The notes beneath the pieces are model-generated. The model saw only the letters and a program-made list of their open reading frames with translations. It had not been told where the DNA came from and did not search any database. The position numbers were made by a program, and so were the translations under genes. A DNA stretch of 64,000 bases, from contig WQVC01000002.1 in NCBI GenBank assembly GCA_009781765.1, positions 1 through 64,000 on the forward strand, in the 5' to 3' direction. Below, one piece after another: positions 7,059 to 14,955 of the stretch; positions within the stretch are counted from its first letter, which is position 1, and every line of letters begins with the position of its first letter. The DNA comes from Defluviitaleaceae bacterium (GTDB lineage: Bacteria > Bacillota > Clostridia > Lachnospirales > WQUN01).

Positions 7059-7352
7059 ATGAAAAAAATAGTTTTCGTTTTATTTGCTGTTTTAATTTTT
7101 CTTGCCGCTTGCGGCGAAAATAATGCGGTAACATCGCAGACGGAAGGCGCGACAACAACCGAACTTACCGTATGGGGAATGGTGTGCCAAAGTTGCATAA
7201 CGACGGTGGAACGCGCTGTATCCGACGTTGACGGCGTGATTAGCGTTTCGGCAAACTTTAGGGCAAACACTGTAACAATTATTCACGACGACACCGTTGA
7301 CATCAACGAAATCGAAAAAATCATAGAGCAGGAGGGCTTTAACCTGCCATGA
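7059..7352 (+). CDS. lipoprotein with a heavy-metal-associated (HMA) domain
   Basis: 97 residues. The first ~19 are a lipoprotein signal with lipobox LAAC, then a short Thr-rich spacer and a complete HMA fold from about residue 33 with the metal motif GMVCQSC (GMxCxxC). HMA domains bind Cu(I), Zn or similar ions and are normally cytoplasmic chaperones or parts of P-type ATPases and MerP; a membrane-anchored outside-facing form is uncommon. Its stop overlaps the start of the next gene (ATGA, 7349-7352), so it is translated together with the ABC permease. Inference: it delivers or senses metal at the outer face for the ABC system. GGAG ribosome site seven bases upstream. Confidence 0.85.
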   Translation: MKKIVFVLFAVLIFLAACGENNAVTSQTEGATTTELTVWGMVCQSCITTVERAVSDVDGVISVSANFRANTVTIIHDDTVDINEIEKIIEQEGFNLP

Positions 7353-8512
7353 ATACATTTAAGTTAATCACGCGGAATCTTTTTCGCAAAAAATTCAGAT
7401 TTCTGTTTACGTTGCTTGGAATTACAATCGGAATGGCGTCGTTTGTCGCGCTGTTTTCGTTGAGCGGAAGTATGCGCGCCGAAGTCACGCGGCAATCCCA
7501 CGCGATGGGCGCGAATTTAATGGTAATGCCCGACGGAATCTGCGTTTTTAACCAAATCGCTCTGCTTACCGGCGAACGTGTTTCCGAAACAATTCAAATC
7601 GAGGATTTTTACGCAATTCGTGCGCTGGAGGGGTTGAGCGTTATTCCGCACCTCACGCAAACAGCCGCGGTTCGCGACCGCGAAACCGTAATTAACGGCA
7701 TTCTTCCGCAGGAAACGTGGGATTTTCGTAACTGGCGGATGCTCGCCGGCGAATATTTTTCCGCCCGAGACGAACACGCCGTAATTATCGGCTCGAATTT
7801 CGCGCAAATGCGTGATTTGGGCGTCGGCGACGAAGTTACGATTCGCGGCTCGGAGTTCACGATTATCGGAATTTTAGCCGTAACGCACAGCAACGACGAT
7901 TCTGCAATGTTCATGCCGTTATCGACAGCGCAAACGATTTTCGGGCGCGAAGGGCTGATTTCATATATGTCGGTGGTTGTTGACGATTTGTCACGAATGG
8001 ATGAACACATTGCCGCAATTATCGAAGCGGGCACGGTTCAAACATCAACCGACGAACAGCTTTTAAGCTCGGTTCTTGCGATTATCGGCTCGGTGAATAT
8101 CACGTTACAAGTTGTTGCGGCGGTCGCACTTGTTGCGGCGGCGTTCGGAACGATTAACACGATGATGACGGCCGTGTACGAACGGCGGCGCGAAATCGGA
8201 ATTTTGCGGGCAATCGGTTGCAAACGCCGAACAATTTTTAAAAATTTCCTTCTCGAATCCGGACTGTACGGATTGTTCGGAGGGGTTTTGGGGATAATTG
8301 TCGGGCTTGCGGCGGCGTTTTTCGCAGGGGATTTTATTTCGCGAATCGGCGCGAACGAGCTGATGAAGGGCGTCACAACCGAGGCAACTTTAGACATTAA
8401 CCTTGTGCTTGCAACCATCGGCGTATCGCTTGTTTTGTCGATGTTTTCGGGATTTATTCCGGCGTTTAAGGCGTCAAAATTAACACCGACGGAGGCGATG
8501 GGTTATGAATAA
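7349..8512 (+). CDS. ABC transporter permease, FtsX/MacB family
   Basis: 387 residues: one N-terminal membrane segment (about 18-40), a large extracytoplasmic MacB-type periplasmic-core-like domain (about 45-240), then three C-terminal segments of the FtsX domain (about 250-380). This is the LolCDE/MacB-type mechanotransmission architecture, in which ATP hydrolysis moves extracytoplasmic domains and need not carry substrate across the membrane. Both neighbours overlap it: HMA lipoprotein upstream by 4 bases, ATPase downstream by 8 bases, so the three are one translational unit. Substrate unknown; the HMA partner suggests a metal, metal-peptide or lipoprotein-linked substrate. Confidence 0.9.
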   Translation: MNTFKLITRNLFRKKFRFLFTLLGITIGMASFVALFSLSGSMRAEVTRQSHAMGANLMVMPDGICVFNQIALLTGERVSETIQIEDFYAIRALEGLSVIPHLTQTAAVRDRETVINGILPQETWDFRNWRMLAGEYFSARDEHAVIIGSNFAQMRDLGVGDEVTIRGSEFTIIGILAVTHSNDDSAMFMPLSTAQTIFGREGLISYMSVVVDDLSRMDEHIAAIIEAGTVQTSTDEQLLSSVLAIIGSVNITLQVVAAVALVAAAFGTINTMMTAVYERRREIGILRAIGCKRRTIFKNFLLESGLYGLFGGVLGIIVGLAAAFFAGDFISRIGANELMKGVTTEATLDINLVLATIGVSLVLSMFSGFIPAFKASKLTPTEAMGYE

Positions 8513-9182
8513 TTCAATCATTCGCACCGAAAATCTCGAAAAAATTTATGGGAATTCGTCCGTCAAAACACATGCGCTTAAAGGCATAAATTTGGAAATT
8601 CCGCGCGGTTCGTTTTCGTGCATTATCGGAAAATCCGGGCACGGAAAAAGTACGTTGATGCACTTAATCGGCGGCCTCGACAAACCGTCCGGCGGAAGTG
8701 TTTTCATCGACGGAATAAATCTTTCCGCGCTGAACGACAACAAATTGTCGGAAATTCGTGCCGAAAAAATCGGATTTGTTTTTCAATTTTTCAATTTGCT
8801 GAAAAATCTCACTGCTGCGGAAAATATTCAAACCGCCATGATGTTCGGAAAAATTCCGACGAAAGAACATGCAAAAAAAACAGATGAGTTGCTGCAATTA
8901 GTCGGGCTTTCTGACAAGGCGAACGCAAAACCCGGCGAAATGTCGGGCGGGCAACAACAACGTGTTTCAATTGCTCGCGCGCTTGCAAATAACCCCGACA
9001 TTCTTTTGATGGACGAACCGACCGGAAATCTTGATTCGGAATCGGAAGAAGAAGTGTTGGAGCAAATTTTAAAAATTCACAAAACGGGCAAAACCGTCGT
9101 AATTGTTACCCATAACAAGGAATTAGCGCAAAAAGCCGAAATAATTTTTGAGGTCAAAGACGGAAAATTATTTTCAATTTGA
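8505..9182 (+). CDS. ABC transporter ATP-binding protein, LolD/MacB type
   Basis: 225-residue nucleotide-binding subunit for the permease at 7349. Seen: Walker A GKSGHGKST near residue 40, Q-loop FQFFNLL, signature MSGGQQQRVSIARAL near 145, Walker B ILLMDEPTGNLD, and the H-loop VTHN. The GNLDSE stretch after Walker B is typical of the LolD/FtsE/MacB subfamily. Walker A has His in place of the more common Ser/Cys inside the loop. Starts inside the permease gene (8-base overlap). Gene end is followed directly by a family C element. Confidence 0.95.
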   Translation: MNNSIIRTENLEKIYGNSSVKTHALKGINLEIPRGSFSCIIGKSGHGKSTLMHLIGGLDKPSGGSVFIDGINLSALNDNKLSEIRAEKIGFVFQFFNLLKNLTAAENIQTAMMFGKIPTKEHAKKTDELLQLVGLSDKANAKPGEMSGGQQQRVSIARALANNPDILLMDEPTGNLDSESEEEVLEQILKIHKTGKTVVIVTHNKELAQKAEIIFEVKDGKLFSI

Positions 9183-9185
9183 TGC

Positions 9186-9435
9186 GCGAATCAAGGGCAG
9201 GAAACAACGCTCCGCCGATGCCTTGTCGCGAACGCACTTGAGCAGTCCGTTCAGGCTTCGTCGGAAAATGCGCAGAAGCCCGCATTTCCCGCCTCACCTT
9301 CACGGTGCTCAACGGCGTTCGCTATTGTAAACGGCTCGCTCAATGTCGTTTTTTCGGGAAAAGCATCCGAAAAAACGACCGGTCGCTCGCCACAAGGCAT
9401 TTGCGGCGGCGCGTTGTTTTGAACTCTTGATTCGC
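9186..9435. repeat. family C element C2 (250 bp)
   Basis: Ends GCGAATCAAG (9186-9195) and its complement (9426-9435), then nested arms GAAACAACGC / GCGTTGTTTT, CCGCCG / CGGCGG and GCCTTGT / ACAAGGC. The conserved core is at 9332-9391 (CGGCTCGCTCAATGT, a 9-bp hairpin, ACCGGTCGCTCGCC). A ~100-bp extra segment lies in the left half. It starts 4 bases after the ATPase stop. Confidence 0.8.
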
Positions 9436-9460
9436 GTTTGATGTGATTTTGCAATGACAT

Positions 9461-9502
9461 AAAAAACCTATCGGTAGCTGAGCGGTTACCGATAGGTTTT
9501 TT
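9461..9502. terminator. family A hairpin, copy 3; bidirectional terminator
   Basis: AAAAAACCTATCGGTA (9461-9476) pairs perfectly over 16 bp with 9487-9502; loop GCTGAGCGGT. T-rich on both strands. Ends the HMA/ABC operon. Confidence 0.85.
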
Positions 9503-9557
9503 TATTGCATCGAAAACTGCCTCGAAGGTTGATTTTTGCGCGGTTTTTGTAACACAA

Positions 9558-9586
9558 TTGACACATTTCCTTTTTTGTGATAATTT
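9558..9586 (+). promoter_or_regulatory. promoter of the sugar transporter operon
   Basis: TTGACA (9558-9563), 17 bases, TAATTT (9581-9586), 36 bases before the ATG. Confidence 0.75.
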
Positions 9587-9622
9587 AGCAAAAATCAAAA
9601 AACCGAAAGGGGAAATTCAGAA

Positions 9623-10783
9623 ATGAATAAGATTTTGAAAGTATTGTTGCCCGCAGTAATGTTGATTTTGATGCTCGGAGCGTTTACCGCATGTGCTTGC
9701 GACGAGGACGACGCGCCGCCCGTTCAACAACAACCCGGCCAACAAGGACCGCAAGACAATGTCGAAACACCTCCCAACGTGCCCGGCGAAGCTGTCAGAG
9801 TAGGCGTATCCATGCCCACAATGGACCTTCAACGTTGGAATCAAGACGGCGCAAACCTGAACAGATTGCTTTCCGCTCGCGGGTTTGACGTTGACCTTCA
9901 ATTTGCAGCAAACGATGTTCCCACGCAAGTTGCACAAATCGAAAACATGATTGGCGCAGGCGCGGAAATTCTCGTTATTGCGGCAATCGACGGCGATTCG
10001 CTTACCGAAGTGCTTGCACAAGCATACGAGCGCGACATCACCGTTATCGCATACGACCGCCTCATTATGAACACGCCCGCAGTTTCCTACTACGCAACTT
10101 TTGACAATTTCCTTGTCGGCGTAATGCAGGGCGAGTTCGTGCGCGACGCTCTTGATTTACCGAATCAAGACGGTCCCTTCTATATCGAATTTTTCACAGG
10201 CGACCCCGGCGACAACAACATTAACTTCTTCTTCCCGGGCGCAATGAGCATTTTGCAACCTTTCCTTGATGACGGTACGCTTGTTTCTCCGTCCGGTCAA
10301 ACCGCAATTGCACAAGTTGCAACAATCGCTTGGTCTTCCGAAAATGCGCAAACCCGCATGGAAAACCTTATCGCGCTTAACAACCTTACGCCCGGCGGAA
10401 ATCCGCTTCACGCTGTTATGTGTTCAAACGACTCTACAGCACAAGGCGTAACCCAAGCTCTGCGCAACGCAGGTTGGGAAGCCGATGGTTTCCCCATCAT
10501 TACGGGACAAGACTGCGACATTATTTCCGTTCGCAACATGATTGCGGGCTACCAAGCAATGTCCGTGTTCAAAGATACTCGCGTTCTTGCGGAAAACGTT
10601 GTTGAAATGGTTGCCGCAATTGCAGAAGGCAGAGAAGTTCCCATCAACAACACAACCGACTACAACAACGGCGTTCTCTACATTCCGACCTACCTCAGTG
10701 ACCCCATCGTTGCAACTCTCGACAACTACAGAGAGCTTCTGATTGACGGCGGATACTATACCGAAGCAGAACTTTACGGCTAA
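9623..10783 (+). CDS. chvE: sugar ABC transporter substrate-binding lipoprotein, ChvE family
   Basis: Extracellular sugar receptor of the ChvE-GguAB (multiple monosaccharide) importer. 386 residues: lipoprotein signal with lipobox FTAC at about residue 24, a Gln/Pro-rich spacer to about 55, then a periplasmic-binding-protein type I fold beginning VRVGVSMPTMDLQRW, with ITVIAYDRLI near 135 and the ChvE-like segments FFTGDPGDNN and VMCSNDSTAQG. Family substrates include xylose, glucose, galactose and arabinose; which one cannot be told from sequence. Followed by the ATPase and permease genes after ~190 bases containing a repeat and a stem, which may lower downstream expression relative to the receptor. 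Confidence 0.92.
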   Translation: MNKILKVLLPAVMLILMLGAFTACACDEDDAPPVQQQPGQQGPQDNVETPPNVPGEAVRVGVSMPTMDLQRWNQDGANLNRLLSARGFDVDLQFAANDVPTQVAQIENMIGAGAEILVIAAIDGDSLTEVLAQAYERDITVIAYDRLIMNTPAVSYYATFDNFLVGVMQGEFVRDALDLPNQDGPFYIEFFTGDPGDNNINFFFPGAMSILQPFLDDGTLVSPSGQTAIAQVATIAWSSENAQTRMENLIALNNLTPGGNPLHAVMCSNDSTAQGVTQALRNAGWEADGFPIITGQDCDIISVRNMIAGYQAMSVFKDTRVLAENVVEMVAAIAEGREVPINNTTDYNNGVLYIPTYLSDPIVATLDNYRELLIDGGYYTEAELYG

Positions 10784-10801
10784 AAGTACGCACAGTGAAC
10801 A

Positions 10802-10842
10802 CGGGAACACGTGTGATTTGCAAACACGTTCTCTCGAAGCCG
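10802..10842. repeat. family E element E1
   Basis: CGGGAACACGTGTGATTTG... to CTCTCGAAGCCG; inner GAACACGTG/CACGTTC-type palindrome. An inverted copy is at 62459-62499. Confidence 0.65.
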
Positions 10843-10862
10843 TTCAGCATGTTCGTAAACTT

Positions 10863-10890
10863 CGGAAACCGCGCGAAAGCGCGGTTTCCG
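10863..10890. terminator. family D hairpin between chvE and gguA
   Basis: CGGAAACCGCGC-GAAA-GCGCGGTTTCCG, 12-bp perfect stem without a T run, followed by a second stem region (10911-10948, TGAGG/CCTCA). Placed between a receptor gene and its ATPase gene it probably works as a partial terminator or mRNA-protecting stem. Confidence 0.7.
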
Positions 10891-10972
10891 GTTAAAGTTT
10901 TGAGGGGTTCGAGGAACTTGTGTTCCCCGGAGTCCTCAATTTCTACATAAAAATTTTAAAGGAGGTACACAT

Positions 10973-12514
10973 ATGAACACTCCTTTGTTGCGCATGGAAA
11001 GTATCACAAAAGAGTTCCCCGGCGTAAAGGCGTTGAAGGAAGTCAGCTTGGAAGTGTATCCCGGAACAATTCATGCCCTTGTCGGTGAAAACGGCGCGGG
11101 AAAGTCTACCCTTATGAACGTGTTAAGCGGCACGTATTCTCACGGCAGCTATACGGGCAAAATTTTTTTTGACGGGGAAGAATGCCGCTTCGGCCGAATT
11201 AAAGACAGCGAAAAAAAGGGGATTGTAATCATCCATCAGGAACTTGCCCTCAACCCCTACATGAGCATCGGCGAAAATATGTTTCTCGGCAACGAATGCG
11301 GCAGTTTTTTCAGAATAAATTGGAATCAAACTTACTCCGAAGCGAAAAAATATTTGGACATTGTGGGGCTTAACGAATCGCCGCATACTTTGGTGCAGGA
11401 TATCGGAGTCGGAAAGCAGCAGCTTGTTGAAATTGTTAAGGCTTTGGCGAAAAATGTGCGCCTTCTTATTCTGGACGAGCCGACCGCCGCCCTGAATGAG
11501 GATGATTCGCAAAATTTGCTGAAACTTCTTGTAAAATTTAAAAGCGAAGGCATGACCTGCATTTTGATTTCGCACAAATTGAAGGAAGTCGAGCAGGTTG
11601 CGGACAGAATCACCGTTATTCGCGACGGTGCGGTTATTGAAACAATGGAAAAGGATACGGATGAAATAAACGAATATCGAATCGCCAAGGGGATGGTCGG
11701 GCGCGAACTCAACGACTATTATCCCGAGCGCGAAAAAGCTGCCCCCGGCGGAATTTGCCTCGAAGTAAAGGATTGGACGGTTTATCACCCGTTGTACAAG
11801 CATTTTAAAGTTTGCGACAACGTGAGTTTCAACTTGCGCAAAGGCGAGGTTGTCGGCATCAGCGGGCTTATGGGCGCGGGGCGCACCGAGCTTGCAATGA
11901 GCATTTTCGGGCGCAGCTACGGCGCGGATATTTCCGGCGATTTATTCATAAACGGAAAATCGGTTAAGCTGAAATCCGTCAAAGATGCGATTGCGCACAA
12001 GCTCGCTTACGTTACTGAGGACAGAAAAGCGTTGGGGTTGGTTCTTACGAATGAAATTCGCCCGAATATTACTCTTGCTAACACGCAGCGTGTTGCGGAT
12101 TTCGGATTTCACCTGAACAAAGACCTCGAACGCGCACAAGCAACGGAATATTCTGCGCGGTTCGGCGTAAAATGCACGGGAATCGAGCAGGTTGTGGGCA
12201 ATTTATCCGGCGGAAATCAGCAAAAAGTGTTGCTTGCCAAGTGGATGTTCGCCGAACCCGATATTCTCATTCTCGACGAGCCGACGCGCGGCATTGATGT
12301 CGGCGCGAAGTACGAAATTTACACGCTGATTAACGACCTCATTGCGCAGGGCAAGTCGGTGCTTATGATTTCAAGCGAAATGCCCGAGCTTTTGGGCGTT
12401 TGCGACAGGATATATGTAATGAACGAAGGCAGAATGATTGGGGAATTATCCGCCGAAGAAGCCAATCAGGAAGCCATTATGATGATGATTTTGAAATCGT
12501 CCGGAGGTAAATAA
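10973..12514 (+). CDS. gguA: multiple monosaccharide ABC transporter ATPase (two NBDs)
   Basis: 513-residue double nucleotide-binding protein that powers the ChvE-dependent importer at the cytoplasmic face. N-terminal half: Walker A GENGAGKST near 38, Walker B LLILDEPTAALN, H-loop ISHK. C-terminal half: degenerate Walker A GLMGAGRTE, signature LSGGNQQKV near 415 and Walker B ILILDEPTRGIDVG. The first-half signature is VGKQQLVEI, divergent as usual for this family (RbsA/XylG/MglA/GguA). Start ATG follows GGAGG. The 5' residues FPGVKAL and the HGSYTG region are characteristic of the MmsA/GguA branch. Downstream gene is the permease after 48 bases. Confidence 0.95.
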   Translation: MNTPLLRMESITKEFPGVKALKEVSLEVYPGTIHALVGENGAGKSTLMNVLSGTYSHGSYTGKIFFDGEECRFGRIKDSEKKGIVIIHQELALNPYMSIGENMFLGNECGSFFRINWNQTYSEAKKYLDIVGLNESPHTLVQDIGVGKQQLVEIVKALAKNVRLLILDEPTAALNEDDSQNLLKLLVKFKSEGMTCILISHKLKEVEQVADRITVIRDGAVIETMEKDTDEINEYRIAKGMVGRELNDYYPEREKAAPGGICLEVKDWTVYHPLYKHFKVCDNVSFNLRKGEVVGISGLMGAGRTELAMSIFGRSYGADISGDLFINGKSVKLKSVKDAIAHKLAYVTEDRKALGLVLTNEIRPNITLANTQRVADFGFHLNKDLERAQATEYSARFGVKCTGIEQVVGNLSGGNQQKVLLAKWMFAEPDILILDEPTRGIDVGAKYEIYTLINDLIAQGKSVLMISSEMPELLGVCDRIYVMNEGRMIGELSAEEANQEAIMMMILKSSGGK

Positions 12515-12562
12515 TTTGAGGGCTTCGTCCCACGGTTAAAAATTAAACAGACGGAGGTTTTT

Positions 12563-13747
12563 ATGGCTAAACATTTCAGGAGTATAACGGAAAAATACGC
12601 ATTGCTTCTTGTTTTGCTTTTTACAATGTTGGTATTTCAGATTCTTCTGCCCGACGGGGTATCGCTGTTCAGCCCGCACAATTTGAACAACTTGATTGTG
12701 CAAAACAGCTTCGTTGTTATTTTGGCAATCGGCATGATGATGTGTATTGCTTCCGGCGGTCATATCGACCTTGCCGTTGGCAGTATCGTAATTTTTGTGG
12801 GTGCGTTTGCGGGAATTTTTATCGTAAACATGGGCATTAACCCGTATCTTGCAATTTTATTGTGCCTCGGAATCGGCATTTTAATCGGCTCATGGCAGGG
12901 CTTTTGGATTGCGTACATCGGCATACCGTCGTTTATCGTCACGCTGTCGGGTATGTTGACTTTTCGCGGGCTTGCATTGTGGCTTATGGGCGGGCGAAAT
13001 ATCGGCCCGTTTCCCGTTGAATATCGAAATCTTTTTAACAGCTTTTTGCCCGCGCACTGGCTCAATAACCCCAACGACGACACGGTTTTTATTTCAACCC
13101 TGCTTATAGGAATTGCAATATCGGTGGTGCTTATCGCGATGAAGCTGGTTTCGTATTTTCGACGGAAAAGCAAGGGCTATGAAGTTGAAAATATTTTTTC
13201 GGAGATGCTTTATCCCGTTATAATCAGTGCTGCGGTTATTTTTCTGTTCCATCAGCTCGGACGTCATAACGGAATGCCCGCCGTTCTGCTTCTTCTCGGC
13301 GTTATTTTTGTTGCGTACAGTTATTTTTCACAAAATACTGTTCTCGGGCGGCATTTGTACGCAATGGGCGGAAACGCTAAAGCTGCGCGTTTGTCCGGAA
13401 TAAATACAAAGCGCACACTTTTTTTCGCATACGCAAATAACGGACTTTTAGCAAGTGTTGCCGCGCTTGTTGTTGTTGCACGATTTAACTCGGTCAACAC
13501 CACGGCCGGCGAGGGTTTTGAGCTTCAAGCCATTGCCGCCTGCTTCATCGGCGGCGCGTCGGCATACGGCGGCACGGGCAAGGTAAGCGGCGTTGTAATC
13601 GGCGCGATTTTCATGGGCGTGTTAAACATGGGAATGTCACTTCTCGGCGTGGACATGAATCTTCAACGTGTTACCACCGGGCTTGTTTTGCTTGTTGCAG
13701 TTGCCTTCGATATTATTTCCAAAAAGCGTCGTGCCGGCGCGGCTTAG
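12563..13747 (+). CDS. gguB: multiple monosaccharide ABC transporter permease
   Basis: Membrane channel of the sugar importer, 394 residues with about ten hydrophobic segments, BPD_transp_2 family (RbsC/XylH/GguB). Recognisable features are the SGGHIDLAVGS motif near residue 72, SFIVTLSGMLTFRG near 132, and GGASAYGGTGKVSGVVIGA near 335, which is the EAA-like region contacting the ATPase. A hydrophilic loop around 190-215 is normal for this branch. GGAGG is upstream of the ATG. The gene ends the operon, followed by a perfect 12-bp terminator stem at 13793-13820. Confidence 0.95.
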   Translation: MAKHFRSITEKYALLLVLLFTMLVFQILLPDGVSLFSPHNLNNLIVQNSFVVILAIGMMMCIASGGHIDLAVGSIVIFVGAFAGIFIVNMGINPYLAILLCLGIGILIGSWQGFWIAYIGIPSFIVTLSGMLTFRGLALWLMGGRNIGPFPVEYRNLFNSFLPAHWLNNPNDDTVFISTLLIGIAISVVLIAMKLVSYFRRKSKGYEVENIFSEMLYPVIISAAVIFLFHQLGRHNGMPAVLLLLGVIFVAYSYFSQNTVLGRHLYAMGGNAKAARLSGINTKRTLFFAYANNGLLASVAALVVVARFNSVNTTAGEGFELQAIAACFIGGASAYGGTGKVSGVVIGAIFMGVLNMGMSLLGVDMNLQRVTTGLVLLVAVAFDIISKKRRAGAA

Positions 13748-13792
13748 TTTTGATGTGAATGTTGCGCCCTTTAAAAGCGGGGCAAAAACATG

Positions 13793-13821
13793 AAAAAACC
13801 GCGCGAATGCGCGGTTTTTTT
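13793..13821. terminator. bidirectional family D terminator after gguB
   Basis: AAAAAACCGCGC-GAAT-GCGCGGTTTTTT plus T. Serves gguB and the convergent gene at 13892. Confidence 0.9.
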
Positions 13822-13891
13822 AGTGTTTATGCCTCATTTTTAACGGGTGCAATGAGGAAAAGCGTGTGTTTTTTTGGGGCGAAGCTCCGGA

Positions 13892-14596
13892 TTATTTCTT
13901 TTTTCTGAATGCGAGAAAAATAGCGCAACCGACCGCCAACAAAACAACGATTACAAGAGTGGGAATCAGAAAACCGCCGGATTCATCGGTTTCGCTTGCA
14001 TTGTTCACGGTTTCCGGTTCGACAGGGCCGAGGGAAAGTTCGTAATCGTCGTAGTAATCTGTCGGTTCGTCGTATTCGTCATCTTCGATGCCGAGGGGCA
14101 AATTCTCCACGACAAACGTAAGCATAAGCGAAGAAAACGGCTCTATCTCAGTAAATTCGTACTCGGAATGAAGCCGGAGCCACGTGTCAATTTGACCGTC
14201 GCCCGCGTAAGCGGGAATGCTGTTCACGCTGATGCCGTCGATGGCGACAGCATCGGCGTAAAGCGAGATAATTCGCGCGTTTGCAGACTCCGCGTCGGCG
14301 CGGGAAAGTGCCGGGATGTTCGTTGTAATAAATACGAGATTGCTTGCAAAGGTGGTCGGCTCGTCAAATGTCATAAAAATAATCGCCTCCGAGCCGATTG
14401 AAAAGCCCACCGATGCGTTTTCGTCATAACGGATTGAAATGCCGGCCTCTGCGTTTTCGTCGTGTGCGGCTGAAACTCCGACCTCAACTTGAGCGTCAAA
14501 TGTTGCCGTGAAAACGTCAAAGGCGGCGGACACGTGTATCACGGGCATCATTAACAGCGCGAGGGCGAAAAAAGCGGCTTTTGCAAAGTTTTTCAT
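13892..14596 (-). CDS. secreted protein with C-terminal membrane anchor, family unknown
   Basis: 234 residues, not recognised. N-terminal signal peptide (about 1-25), a beta-rich extracytoplasmic region with internal repeats of the kind SVGFSIGSE / VEVGVSAAHDENA (about 25-55), a domain of ~110 residues that could be a cohesin-like or similar sandwich fold (not demonstrable here), an acidic Asp/Tyr/Glu-rich spacer (about 160-200), then a hydrophobic segment (about 205-228) and basic end RKKK. There is no LPxTG motif, so it is anchored by the membrane segment alone. Good AAAGGAAG ribosome site. A family B hairpin lies in its leader. Confidence 0.6.
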   Translation of the reverse strand: MKNFAKAAFFALALLMMPVIHVSAAFDVFTATFDAQVEVGVSAAHDENAEAGISIRYDENASVGFSIGSEAIIFMTFDEPTTFASNLVFITTNIPALSRADAESANARIISLYADAVAIDGISVNSIPAYAGDGQIDTWLRLHSEYEFTEIEPFSSLMLTFVVENLPLGIEDDEYDEPTDYYDDYELSLGPVEPETVNNASETDESGGFLIPTLVIVVLLAVGCAIFLAFRKKK

Positions 14597-14711
14597 TTGT
14601 CATCTTCCTTTCAGGTTTGGATTGTTTATATCATGCCGGCGATTTTCGCGCAAGAGCGAGCCACGCGCGCATCGGACGCCGGGGGTATGTGCCGGGCGCA
14701 TTCTCTCGAAG

Positions 14712-14792
14712 CCGGAGGAAAAATTCCCGAGAGAGTGTTGAAAAATTGTTCGTTCGCATATGCTTGTCGCAGTTCACGGCAACTCTCTCCGG
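14712..14792. repeat. family B hairpin B2
   Basis: CCGGAG (14712-14717) with CTCCGG (14787-14792), GAGAGAGT (14729-14736) with ACTCTCTC (14782-14789), contains GTGTTGAAAAAT and TTCGCATATGC. More decayed than B1 and B3. The surrounding 14597-14955 stretch has no gene; it also holds CTCTCGAAGCCGGAGG related to family E. Confidence 0.6.
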
Positions 14793-14798
14793 AGCAAG

Positions 14799-14828
14799 AA
14801 AAAAATCGCGCATTCACGCGATTTTTTT
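14799..14828. terminator. family D terminator after the 3D/G5 gene
   Basis: AAAAAAATCGCG-CATTCA-CGCGATTTTTTT. T-rich on both strands; ends the minus-strand gene at 14956. Confidence 0.8.
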
Positions 14829-14955
14829 GTACAACGATTTTTCAAAATGTGCGAACAGACTTCTTAAGTGCGTTCGCTGTAGATTTGCTGCGGCTTCGAG
14901 GGAAACGCTCGCTTCGCTCACTGCTGATATTGGCGTTCAAAGCGCGCTTGTCGCC

